A stretch of DNA of 64,000 nt, taken from contig CAVZNR010000036.1 in the NCBI GenBank assembly GCA_963776675.1, forward strand, positions 71,442 through 135,441. Reading direction: 5' to 3'. The notes under the pieces are model-generated. The model was given only the letters and a program-made list of their open reading frames with translations. It made no database searches and had not been told where the DNA came from. Positions 54,609-63,022 of the stretch are shown here, in pieces. The position numbers were made by a program, and so were the translations under genes. The stretch is from Hyphomicrobium_A sp963776675 (GTDB taxonomy: Bacteria > Pseudomonadota > Alphaproteobacteria > Rhizobiales > Hyphomicrobiaceae). Each line of letters begins with the position of its first letter. The first letter of the stretch is position 1.

Positions 54609-54623
54609 AGCGGGGCGAGGACA

Positions 54624-55700
54624 ATGGCTGTTGAGACAAAAATGGCGCTCGTGACGGGCGCCGCGGGCTGGCTGGGTGGCCGCCTCGTGGAAAGCCTCGT
54701 GCATGGCTTGCCCGATTGCGCTGCGCTCGACGGCGGCAAGTCGCAGTTGCGCGTGCGCTGCCTGGTGCTGCCCCACGAGCAGACATCGCACCTGGAGGCG
54801 CTCGGAGACCGCGTCGAGGTGGTGCGTGGCGACGTGACCGCGCCGACAGACTGCGCGCAGTTTTGCGACCGGGCCGAGGACGCCATCGTGTTCCACACGG
54901 CGGGCATCATCCATCCCCGCCGTACCGCCGATTTCTACAAGGTCAACGTCGAGGGAACGCGCAATCTCCTCGACGCCTGCGTGCGCGCGCGGGTGCGCCG
55001 GGCCGTGATTATGTCGTCGAACTCGCCGTGCGGGACCAACCCGCACCCCGACCACGTGTTCGACGAGGCATCGCCTTACCGGCCTTACATGAATTACGGT
55101 CGCTCCAAAATGCTGATGGAGGACGAGGTCGCGCGCGTCCAGAGCGACGGCAAGATCGAGACCGTCATCGTTCGGGCCCCATGGTTTTACGGACCGAACC
55201 AGCCGCTGCGCCAGCTGCAGTTCTTCAAGATGATCCGCGACGGCAGCGTTCCCATCGTAGGCGACGGCGAGAATCTTCGATCGATGGCCTACGTCGACAA
55301 TCTTTGCCAGGGCCTCGTGCTTGCCGCGCTCAGCGAGACGGCCAACGGCGGTGTCTTCTGGATCGCCGACGAACGTCCCTACTCAATGAATCAGATCGTC
55401 GACACGGTGGAGAGATTGCTCGAAACCGAGTTCGAGCAGAAATGCGCCCACAAACGGCTGCGCCTGCCGGGAATGGTCAGCGAGGTCGCCTGGCTCGTCG
55501 ACAAGTCGCTGCAGGGGATCGGTGCCTACAATCAAAAGATCCATGTCCTCTCCGAGATGAACAAGACGATTGCCTGCAGCGTCGAGAAAGCGAAGTCGGA
55601 GCTGGGATATCGCCCCGCCATATCGCTCGAGGAAGGCATGCGGCGCAGCCTGCAGTGGGTCTGGCAGAAGCAAGGCGGCTTGGACGGTCCCAATGCATGA
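54624..55700 (+). CDS. NAD-dependent epimerase/dehydratase (3beta-HSD-like SDR)
   Basis: A 358-residue extended SDR. ALVTGAAGWLGGRLVESLVH is the Rossmann motif; VFHTAGIIHPRRTADFYKVN, MSSNSPCG (catalytic Ser) and YMNYGRSKMLMEDEV (YxxxK) follow. VRAPWFYGPNQPLRQLQFFK is the substrate loop. It is 15 bases after the first SDR and its stop overlaps the next possible start. The two SDRs are not close copies, suggesting different substrates or consecutive steps. Confidence 0.87.
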   Translation: MAVETKMALVTGAAGWLGGRLVESLVHGLPDCAALDGGKSQLRVRCLVLPHEQTSHLEALGDRVEVVRGDVTAPTDCAQFCDRAEDAIVFHTAGIIHPRRTADFYKVNVEGTRNLLDACVRARVRRAVIMSSNSPCGTNPHPDHVFDEASPYRPYMNYGRSKMLMEDEVARVQSDGKIETVIVRAPWFYGPNQPLRQLQFFKMIRDGSVPIVGDGENLRSMAYVDNLCQGLVLAALSETANGGVFWIADERPYSMNQIVDTVERLLETEFEQKCAHKRLRLPGMVSEVAWLVDKSLQGIGAYNQKIHVLSEMNKTIACSVEKAKSELGYRPAISLEEGMRRSLQWVWQKQGGLDGPNA

Positions 55701-55764
55701 AAGCAGTGCGGCGGCAGGTTGCCGCGAAAAACGCAATGGTTTGGTCGAGAAAGGTGTACGCCGC

Positions 55765-56127
55765 ATGACCCTGGCATCACTTGCAATCATCCTCGTGAGC
55801 GTCACCGTATTCTCGGTGGCGCAGATCGCGCTCAAACTGGGCGTATCGGCCGACCCGGGCGAGAGTGCCCGGGCCATGCTGGGCCCCATGGCTATGCTGG
55901 CCACGCCGGGGGTCATCATCGGACTGACCCTTTATGCTGCGGGCACGCTGCTCTGGCTCGTGGCGTTGCAGCGCCTGGAGATCTCGCAGGCCTATCCGTT
56001 CGTCGGCCTCGGGTTTGCGTTAACGACGCTGGCCGGCTGGTGCCTGTTCGGCGACGACCTCTCCCTTCAGCGTCTCGGAGGCATCGCCTTGATCGTGCTC
56101 GGAACCACCTTCGTGGCGCAAAGCTGA
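55765..56127 (+). CDS. SMR/EamA-type transporter (ArnE/F-like lipid-linked sugar flippase candidate)
   Basis: A 120-residue membrane protein with four helices: LAIILVSVTVFSVAQIALKL, LATPGVIIGLTLYAAGTLLW, LEISQAYPFVGLGFALTTLA and LGGIALIVLGTTFVAQS. The QAYPFVGLGFALT segment is typical of the ArnE/ArnF-like DMT group, which translocates undecaprenyl-phosphate-sugars. ATG at 55697, overlapping the stop of the SDR gene, is an alternative start adding 23 residues. Here it could flip a polyprenyl-phosphate sugar to the periplasm for the following GT-C enzymes. Confidence 0.8.
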   Translation: MTLASLAIILVSVTVFSVAQIALKLGVSADPGESARAMLGPMAMLATPGVIIGLTLYAAGTLLWLVALQRLEISQAYPFVGLGFALTTLAGWCLFGDDLSLQRLGGIALIVLGTTFVAQS

Positions 56128-56182
56128 GACACCTCGTTTCGGGACACGACTGCGTGCCCCCAACTCCTGCGATGAGAGCGCC

Positions 56183-57577
56183 ATGAACTCGATACTCCTC
56201 GAACGAATGCAGATCGACAGGATCGGAAGCCTCATCGAAGCGTTGCGGGCACGCCTCGCGCCGCGCGTATACACGCCGACGATCAATCTGACGCGCTCAG
56301 ACTACGTTATCGCGGGCCTCGCCGGCGTGGTCGCAGGCGTCATCGCCTACACCGGGGCGTCGCAGTTCGATCCGCTCGGCCTCCTTACCTATCTGGGCAG
56401 CTACTTCTCTGCCGACTCCTTCCGCATCCTGGCCAGCATGACGGACCGGCTGAGCTTCCATCACCACCGCGTATTCACCCACCCGATTTTCTCGATCTTC
56501 ATCTATCCCACCGCGCAGGGAATGATGGCATTGGGCATTCAGCCTCTGACGGCGGCCATCATGCTGCTCGCCGCCAGCGCCGCGGCGAGCGCCGGCATGT
56601 TTTATCTCGCCCTGCGAAACCTGGGCCTTCCGGCTTTGGCCGCTGCGGCGTTCACCGGCGCCCTGATCAGCAGTGCCGCGTTCATTCATTGGTTTTCCTT
56701 CATCGAGACCTTTGCCTTCTCGACGCTCATGCTCATCGTCATGATCTTCGTCCTGACGAGCTGCCGCGCGAGCGCGCTGCGGACTTGGACGCTGGCCTCG
56801 GCGGGTGCGCTGGCGTTCTTGACGCTCAACTGGATATTCGCCCTCGGCGCCAGCTTCTTCCGGCTCAAGCCCGTCGACTTCATCAAGGTGTCGGCCATCG
56901 CCTTCGCGCTGATAAGCTTCCTGTCCATCGTGCAGAATCTTGTGTTCCCCAACGCCAAGCTCTTCTTCAATCCCTTCCTGATCGTGCGGGAATACGACGA
57001 AGAGATGCAGTTCAACGCCCAGGCCGACGGATTTCAGGCCTGGACGCCAGCGGCAAATCTGCGCTCCACCCTCATCACCAGCGTCGTCGCCCCGCCCCCG
57101 ATGATCGAAGAAGGCAAGAACCGCTGGGGACGTTACGTGTGGGTCAACAATACTTTCACGCCGATGTCCGAGATGACGACCGGCGCCATCGTGGCGATCG
57201 CGTGCTGGCTGTTCGTGCTCGGCGCCGGATTGTGGGGCGCCTGGCGCAACATCGACCGCCGTGCCGTGTCGATCCCGCTCTTGGCCTTCGCCGGCCTTCA
57301 GGTGGCGCTCTACTCGTCGTACGGAGAAATCCCGTTTCTCTATTCGGCAAACGTCGTCCCTCTGCTGATCGCACTGGCGGCATTCAGCTGGTTCACGCCG
57401 CTGCGGCACATGGCCGTCGGAGCCGCGATCCTGCTCACAGTTTTGGCAGGGCCGTACAATTATGAGCAGTTCCAAACGGCGGTGCGGCGCGTCAACGAAA
57501 TCACGAAAGGCAACCCCATGCCCGACAAAGACTTAGTGCGCGTTCCCGGAATATCCGGAAATCCGCACGCAAAATAG
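56183..57577 (+). CDS. polytopic membrane protein, GT-C-like
   Basis: A 464-residue integral membrane protein with about ten helices (e.g. YVIAGLAGVVAGVIAYTGAS, MLLAASAAASAGMFYLALRN, AFSTLMLIVMIFVLTSCRAS). The first periplasmic loop (SADSFRILASMTDRLSFHHH) has acidic and His residues where GT-C enzymes keep catalytic Asp/Glu. A long periplasmic segment (about 270-330) separates two membrane parts. No definite family, but layout and position in the UbiA-GMC-SDR run suggest a glycosyltransferase using lipid-linked sugars in the periplasm. Confidence 0.65.
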   Translation: MNSILLERMQIDRIGSLIEALRARLAPRVYTPTINLTRSDYVIAGLAGVVAGVIAYTGASQFDPLGLLTYLGSYFSADSFRILASMTDRLSFHHHRVFTHPIFSIFIYPTAQGMMALGIQPLTAAIMLLAASAAASAGMFYLALRNLGLPALAAAAFTGALISSAAFIHWFSFIETFAFSTLMLIVMIFVLTSCRASALRTWTLASAGALAFLTLNWIFALGASFFRLKPVDFIKVSAIAFALISFLSIVQNLVFPNAKLFFNPFLIVREYDEEMQFNAQADGFQAWTPAANLRSTLITSVVAPPPMIEEGKNRWGRYVWVNNTFTPMSEMTTGAIVAIACWLFVLGAGLWGAWRNIDRRAVSIPLLAFAGLQVALYSSYGEIPFLYSANVVPLLIALAAFSWFTPLRHMAVGAAILLTVLAGPYNYEQFQTAVRRVNEITKGNPMPDKDLVRVPGISGNPHAK

Positions 57578-57706
57578 CGCCACCTCAAGCTTTCTGCCGT
57601 GCGCAACGGATCCAGACACATCATTTGTTTTAAGCCAATTGGTGAAGTTGTCGGACCGGGAAGAATTCGGCAAACTCGATAACAAGAACAATAGTGACAA
57701 CTCGCA

Positions 57707-59179
57707 TTGTACAGGGGCGTGACGGAGCCCTGGCTCGGCCACGCAATCGACGGGAGAGTTTGTTTGCAAAGCACGTATTGGGACTCCGCCGCCACTGTAG
57801 GCGAATGCTCCGCCGCCAGTGACCGAGCCTTTTCTTGGCTCGCAAAGCTGCTGGCCATCAACGGCCTCGTGTTTCTAGTGCTGATCTCCGCGTTCACGCT
57901 CGGCGGGGATTCGCCAAAGGAAGCGATCGAGTCGACATCCCTCAAAGCAACCAATCAATTGCGCCACGCGACGTACGACAACTCCTGGTGGCCAATGTTG
58001 AAGACCTACCAGCATCACCTCGAGAATCCTTCCGACGACCTCTACTCGGTGTTCTTCAACGGCAACGTCAAGTATCAATACCCGCCTTCCGCGCTGCTGC
58101 CTCTCGATCTGCTGCCGCGCTCCATGACCGTTGTCGGCGGCCGCACCGAGTTCGACGAAGGTCTGAAGCAGGCGTTGCGATACCTATCGCTCGGTGCCGT
58201 CTTTCTCACGGCTCTCGTTTCGGTTCTGGTGCTGAAGCTCGGGCTCGACCGCTGGTCGCCGAGCGGCAGCGGCAGCTCGACCCCCTACGTCGTCGGTCTG
58301 ACGGCCCTCGGCCTGGCCAACGCTCTCGTCTGGTACCCGCTGTTGGTGGGCCAGAACTGGGGGCACATTCAATCCTTCCTCAATTTGCTGATCAGTCTCT
58401 CGATTGCGGCCTACCTCATGAACCGCCCGGTCGCCTCGGGCGTATTTCTCGGCATCTGCTGCCTGGTCAAGCCACACTACGGCCTAATGCTCGTGTGGGC
58501 CGCGTTGAGACGGCAGTGGGGCTTTGCCGCGGGTTTGGTGGGGACGGCCGCGGCCGGAACGGTTCTGGGCCTGATCCGCTACGGGATTGACGACTACTTC
58601 AGCTATGTGCGGGTGCTTGCGTGGCTATCCCAAAGGGGCGAGGCGATCTGGACCAATCAGGCGCTCAACGGCCTGCTGCATCGCTTCCTTGGGAACGGAA
58701 ACGCTGTGGAAGCCGTAGGGCAAACCCAGAGCGCCTTCCCGCCCTACCACATGGGTGTCCACATCATCAGCACCGTGTTCATGCTGGCGATCCTGGCCGC
58801 CGGACTGCTCTCGATGAGGGGACGCGGTCGCAACGGGGGACCGCTTGATTTCGTGACGATGATGGTGGCCGTCGCGGTGGCGGTACCGCTGGCGTGGGTG
58901 TACCAGTATGGGGCCTTCCTGCCCGTTTTCGCGCTCGCCATGGCCATGGTGGTTTGCACCCGGGGCTTGCCCCGCTACGTGGTTCCGATCCTGCTGATCA
59001 GCTATATCGGAATTGGCCACGTCATTCTGAAATGGCACTGGTTCTTTGAAAATCCGTGGCGAGGGCTCCTCGGCGCCCACATGTTCTTCGCCGCGCTCGG
59101 CTTCTTGATACTGCTGCTATACCTGCGCAGCCGGCCGCTTACCACCTTCGGCGGCAGACAGCCTGCGCTGGCGCGCTAG
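57707..59179 (+). CDS. GT87 (DUF2029) family glycosyltransferase-like membrane protein
   Basis: Up to 490 residues with about ten helices. The first periplasmic loop (HHLENPSDDLYSVFFNGNVK, then YQYPPSALLPLDLLPRS) contains the YxYPP motif of GT87/DUF2029 enzymes, and LVGQNWGHIQSFLNLLISLS with the following CCLVKPHYGLML is the family's conserved core. GT87 includes mycobacterial AftC and mannosyltransferases using polyprenyl-phosphate donors. It is probably the terminal transferase of the run. The start is uncertain: TTG at 57707 or GTG at 57719 are the candidates; there is no ATG before TM1. Confidence 0.82.
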   Translation: MYRGVTEPWLGHAIDGRVCLQSTYWDSAATVGECSAASDRAFSWLAKLLAINGLVFLVLISAFTLGGDSPKEAIESTSLKATNQLRHATYDNSWWPMLKTYQHHLENPSDDLYSVFFNGNVKYQYPPSALLPLDLLPRSMTVVGGRTEFDEGLKQALRYLSLGAVFLTALVSVLVLKLGLDRWSPSGSGSSTPYVVGLTALGLANALVWYPLLVGQNWGHIQSFLNLLISLSIAAYLMNRPVASGVFLGICCLVKPHYGLMLVWAALRRQWGFAAGLVGTAAAGTVLGLIRYGIDDYFSYVRVLAWLSQRGEAIWTNQALNGLLHRFLGNGNAVEAVGQTQSAFPPYHMGVHIISTVFMLAILAAGLLSMRGRGRNGGPLDFVTMMVAVAVAVPLAWVYQYGAFLPVFALAMAMVVCTRGLPRYVVPILLISYIGIGHVILKWHWFFENPWRGLLGAHMFFAALGFLILLLYLRSRPLTTFGGRQPALAR

Positions 59180-59215
59180 TACGAGCGAGCCAGCCAGCCG
59201 ACAACTCTGAGATTT

Positions 59216-60655
59216 CTAAGTTGCGCTTTGCGCGCCAAGCGCGTGCGTCGGAGCGCGCCATCTGCCCTGCGCCTTGCTGTGCCCCAACACCATGCGGCGA
59301 TAGCTCAGCACGACGGCCACAGCCACGAAGAACTGAATGCCGGGGTCGGCACTGGCTCCGGAGATCGACGCCGTCAGAAGTCCGGCAAAACATGATGCGC
59401 GTACGCTCAGCGCAACATCGCGCGTCTCGGGGTCAAGCGCGCCGGCGCCGGGCAGATCTCCGCTGCGCACCAGCGCCAAGACGAGCACTCCGATCATGAG
59501 CGTGCCGGCGATGCCCAGCTGCGACACGACCGCAATGATCCAGCTGGAAGCCCGCGAGCTGCCGAGCCCGATGCCGAGCCCCGCCGTGTCGTAGAGCGAC
59601 TGGAGACTGCGATAGTTCCAATAGGCGCGTTCCGCCCCCGAGGCGGACGAGGCCTTGTTCACGACAATGGTGTCGAAGAGGTGCCAGACCGGGTCCAACG
59701 CGCGCTCATTGAACACAGCAATGCCAACGATCGCCACCAGCGCCGCCAACCCCGCCGACAGCAGGAGCACGTCTTGCTTGCGCATACGCCCGCGCAGCAG
59801 GGATAGCCCCACGGAAGCGAGAGCGCACAGCAGTAGCACGCCGCCAGCGACGTAGGCTGTCGTCGACGTCGACAGCATGAGCAGCACGACCAGCGCGCCC
59901 GAGAGCGCAAGGGCCAGTCGGTCATTGGTACGGCGCCAATAGGTATAGGTGAAGGCCAGCAGCATGACGGTTGCGGCGCCAAAGCCGGAGGCCTCGGAAT
60001 AGGCGCCCGCAATGCGCGAAAAACCTGCGACGCCGGCATCCGTCAGCATCGCGTACGAGGCGGTTCTGATCGGGGCAAGGACGTCGCTCAATCCAACGAT
60101 CTTGCCGAAGAAGTCCGCAAATCCCATGCTCACGTGCAGGATGGCCCACGCGAAATATCCCTGCCTCACGGCACGAAACATGCGCCCCTCGCGCATTAGG
60201 ATGCCGAGCGCGATGGCCACCATGATGCCGAGCAGCATGTAGAGTGTTTGCGTTATGTTTCCGCCGGCCGGACCCAGCTGCACCTCCACGATGCCTCCGC
60301 CCGAGTGCTCGGGGATGAATGCCGTCGTCTCTCCGGCAAAGATACGCGGCAACAGGTAGGCGCCGACCATCGCGTACATGCCGAGAACGAGCAGGAGCCA
60401 AGCCGCCCGCTGCTGCGAGAATACGGCAGTTAGGTCTCGATTGATGTCCCGGCGCAACGCGACGCTAACGATCAGGCCGACGGCGAACACGACGTAGATC
60501 ATCGGAGACGAGCCGCCCAACGACGGCAGACTGACGATCGCCGTCGAGCCGAAGGCGAAAGACGCGATCAAGGCGACGACGATGGGAGCTTGCGAGCGCA
60601 GGGCCGCCAAGAAAATGGCGCAACAAATAAGAAAACCGACAAGCGAAGGCGCCAT
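59216..60655 (-). CDS. Wzy-like polysaccharide polymerase
   Basis: A 479-residue protein with ten or more membrane helices (LVGFLICCAIFLAAL, IVVALIASFAFGSTAIVSLP, WLLLVLGMYAMVGAYLLP, and so on). The loop GAERAYWNYRSLQSLYDTAG with the following GLGIGLGSSRASS is the O-antigen-ligase/polymerase signature (an RxxY and GIGLGS motif). It would polymerise the lipid-linked repeat units in the periplasm. Start MAPSLVGF. It forms a probable operon with the second sugar transferase on the minus strand. Confidence 0.8.
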   Translation of the reverse strand: MAPSLVGFLICCAIFLAALRSQAPIVVALIASFAFGSTAIVSLPSLGGSSPMIYVVFAVGLIVSVALRRDINRDLTAVFSQQRAAWLLLVLGMYAMVGAYLLPRIFAGETTAFIPEHSGGGIVEVQLGPAGGNITQTLYMLLGIMVAIALGILMREGRMFRAVRQGYFAWAILHVSMGFADFFGKIVGLSDVLAPIRTASYAMLTDAGVAGFSRIAGAYSEASGFGAATVMLLAFTYTYWRRTNDRLALALSGALVVLLMLSTSTTAYVAGGVLLLCALASVGLSLLRGRMRKQDVLLLSAGLAALVAIVGIAVFNERALDPVWHLFDTIVVNKASSASGAERAYWNYRSLQSLYDTAGLGIGLGSSRASSWIIAVVSQLGIAGTLMIGVLVLALVRSGDLPGAGALDPETRDVALSVRASCFAGLLTASISGASADPGIQFFVAVAVVLSYRRMVLGHSKAQGRWRAPTHALGAQSAT

Positions 60656-60709
60656 GACGTGATCGTTCCAATGGCGGCCGCACGCGCGCGTCGGCGGCGG
60701 GCCGTTGCG

Positions 60710-61303
60710 TCAAGCCCTGTCGTCGATGCGAACGACCGCCGGGATCGTCCTCAGGAGAATGACGACGTCGCCTTGCATCGACCAGTTGTGCACGTAGGCG
60801 CGGTCGAGCGCGGCGGCCTCGTCGCGGCTCGGCGCGGACGGGGCGAGCTGCCACATGCCGGTCATGCCCGGGCGGGCGCTGAGATAGGGGATCGCGTCGG
60901 GGGCCTGCCGCAACAGCTCCTCGGCAACGAGGGGCTGCGGCCCCACGCAGCTCATCTCGCCTTTGAGCACGTTGAAGAGCTGCGGCAGCTTGTCGATGCC
61001 CGAGCGCTCCAGAAGCAGGCCCAGCTCGGTCGGGCGCTCGCCGGGCGCATGCGACGTGCGGAACCGATAGCAGCCGAAGGAGCGTCCGCCGAAACCGATA
61101 CGCGTCTGCGTGCGCAGGACCGGGGCGCCGATGGTCACGAGCACGAGTTGCGCCACGACGAGGAGAAGCGGCGCCAAGAGGATGAGCGTCGCCCCAGCGA
61201 TGGCGATGTCGAGCGCGCGCTTGAGGCTGCCGCCGACCGGATTGAGCGGAATTGCCGGTGCGTGCGGCAAACCCATCTTGTCGTGTTGGCCGGCAAAGAG
61301 CAT
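60710..61303 (-). CDS. short ExoY-like sugar transferase
   Basis: A 197-residue bacterial sugar transferase (start ATG ending at 61303; other starts upstream to 61390 or at 61276). One membrane helix (ALDIAIAGATLILLAPLLLV) and the catalytic domain: RIGFGGRSFGCYRFRTSHAP, GIDKLPQLFNVLKGEMSCVG and ARPGMTGMWQL. In the active-site motif Lys replaces the usual Glu of DELPQ (IDKLPQL), and the domain is shortened. Substrate and activity are therefore uncertain. It may be a paralogue of the ExoY at 45.9 kb. Confidence 0.82.
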   Translation of the reverse strand: MLFAGQHDKMGLPHAPAIPLNPVGGSLKRALDIAIAGATLILLAPLLLVVAQLVLVTIGAPVLRTQTRIGFGGRSFGCYRFRTSHAPGERPTELGLLLERSGIDKLPQLFNVLKGEMSCVGPQPLVAEELLRQAPDAIPYLSARPGMTGMWQLAPSAPSRDEAAALDRAYVHNWSMQGDVVILLRTIPAVVRIDDRA

Positions 61304-61556
61304 GCGTGGAACCCCTGAGGCGTGGCGTCTGGTGGAGAGATGCAAGTGCCGCGCCGCTCGTCTCAGGCTCACGGTCGGCCGCGGCCCCACCGAACGTACC
61401 GCGTTGGCTTTCGTCCCAGTTTCAGCGCCAGCCCTCCGCCAAACAAGGTTGGAAAAGGGCGTAGAACGGAGGATCCGGTGCCGCCGGCCTAATACTTAGT
61501 TGTTAGGCGCGTGACCTCGGCGCGGCCCGAAACGGTTAGCGGGAAACCCTAACGCG

Positions 61557-62210
61557 TCAGGCGAGGACGGCCTTGGACAGCACGAAGGCCTCAGCGACGC
61601 GCTCGGGCGCCCGCGCCTCCATCCCGCGCAGGCGTGCCAGCGCCCGGAAGGTCTCGGGATCGAACCAGTCCTTGGACCGCTGGGTCGCGAAGTGCTCGTG
61701 CAGCAGCGCGATCTTGCGCTCCAGCACCGACTGGCCGATGGGTTGATAGAGGTTGGGCCGCGCCAGGTCGCCGTCCCATTTCGGGATCTCGTATTCCAGG
61801 ATGACGTGGTCGCGGAAGGAGTTCCAGGTCAGACGCGCGACCTCGCGATGGTCCTGATGGGCGTCGTCGCGACGATGGGTCAGCACCACGTCCGGCTCGA
61901 ACTCGCGCTTCAAGGACTCGAACCGGTCCTTGAGCTCGACGCCCTGATAGGGGAAGTAGCCGTCGCGAAACTCGCACAGCACGATCTTCTTTTTCGCCAC
62001 CCCCTGCAGGAAGGCCTGGGCCGACTGGGTCGCCTCGTCGGCGCGCGGGCCGACGGCGCTGAACACGACCCAGCAGACCTCGAGGTCGACCCCCCGCTCG
62101 ATCCAGTTGAGAAGCGTGCCGCCGCACCCGATCTCGATGTCGTCGGAGTGGGCGCCGAGGCACAGCACGCGCAGCGGCGTGCCGGGGGATGTGAGGGACA
62201 GGTTGCGCAT
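61557..62210 (-). CDS. PIG-L family deacetylase
   Basis: A 217-residue zinc-dependent deacetylase of the LmbE/PIG-L type. LCLGAHSDDIEIGCGGTLLN holds the metal-binding AHSDD motif and LTHRRDDAHQDHREVARLTW the third ligand (HQDH). Such enzymes remove N-acetyl groups from amino sugars. It overlaps no gene but is four bases downstream of rfbF, so it acts in the same pathway, perhaps on a CDP-sugar or its glycan. Confidence 0.87.
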   Translation of the reverse strand: MRNLSLTSPGTPLRVLCLGAHSDDIEIGCGGTLLNWIERGVDLEVCWVVFSAVGPRADEATQSAQAFLQGVAKKKIVLCEFRDGYFPYQGVELKDRFESLKREFEPDVVLTHRRDDAHQDHREVARLTWNSFRDHVILEYEIPKWDGDLARPNLYQPIGQSVLERKIALLHEHFATQRSKDWFDPETFRALARLRGMEARAPERVAEAFVLSKAVLA

Positions 62211-62213
62211 GGC

Positions 62214-63020
62214 TCAGACGACGAGCGTCTCCCGCTTCATGCTGAGGCTATCCAGCTTGCGCCACGGCATCTCGCCCTGCTCGACGAGATCCTCCAGGAT
62301 CTGCCGGTCGCGCAGCGTGTCCATCGAGCGCCAGAAGCTTTCGTGCCGGTAGGCCAGCAGCTGATCGTCGGCGATGAGGCGGGTGAAGGGATCGAGCACC
62401 AGCTCCTCGCCCTCGCGCATGTAGTCGAACACCTCGGGGCGCAGGATGAAATAGCCGCCGTTGATCCAGATGTCGGAGCGGTCGGAGGAACGGAAGGCGG
62501 CGACCGAGCCGTCCTCGGCGATGTCGGCCAGATGATAGGTCAGCGGCGGGCGCACGGCGAGGAAGCAGGCGAGCTTGCCGCTCTTCTTGAAGGTCTCGAC
62601 CATGTGGTCGAGATTGACGTCGGTCAGACCGTCGCTGTAGTTGGCGAGGAACATCTCCTCGTTCTTGACGTGGTCGCGCACGGCCCACAGGCGCTGGCCG
62701 ATGTTGCGCCAGATGCCGGTGTCGAGCAGGGTGACGCGCCACTCCTCCTCGGGCCGGCCGAGCAGCTCCACCTTCGAGCCGAAGCCGGAGACGACGCAGT
62801 CCATGTAGGTCTGCGGCTTATAGTTGAGGAAGAACTCCTTGATGATGTTCGCCTTGTAGCCGAGGCACAGAACGAAGTCCTTGTGGCCGTACTGGCTGTA
62901 GTACTGCATCACGTGCAGCATGATCGGATGATTGCCGACCGGAACCATGGGCTTGGGGATGTTCTCGGAATACTCGCGGATGCGCGTTCCAAGCCCACCG
63001 CAGAACAACACGACCTTCAT
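62214..63020 (-). CDS. rfbF: glucose-1-phosphate cytidylyltransferase
   Basis: A 268-residue nucleotidyltransferase forming CDP-glucose from CTP and glucose-1-phosphate, first step of CDP-3,6-dideoxyhexose and branched-sugar synthesis. VVLFCGGLGTRIREYSENIP is the nucleotide-binding loop (GGxGTR), KPMVPVGNHPIMLHVMQYYS follows; FLANYSDGLTDVN carries the metal Asp; WINGGYFILRPEVFDYM and FWRSMDTLRDRQILEDLV are typical of RfbF. The ATG ends at 63020, two bases after the stop of the methyltransferase. Confidence 0.95.
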   Translation of the reverse strand: MKVVLFCGGLGTRIREYSENIPKPMVPVGNHPIMLHVMQYYSQYGHKDFVLCLGYKANIIKEFFLNYKPQTYMDCVVSGFGSKVELLGRPEEEWRVTLLDTGIWRNIGQRLWAVRDHVKNEEMFLANYSDGLTDVNLDHMVETFKKSGKLACFLAVRPPLTYHLADIAEDGSVAAFRSSDRSDIWINGGYFILRPEVFDYMREGEELVLDPFTRLIADDQLLAYRHESFWRSMDTLRDRQILEDLVEQGEMPWRKLDSLSMKRETLVV

Positions 63021-63022
63021 GA

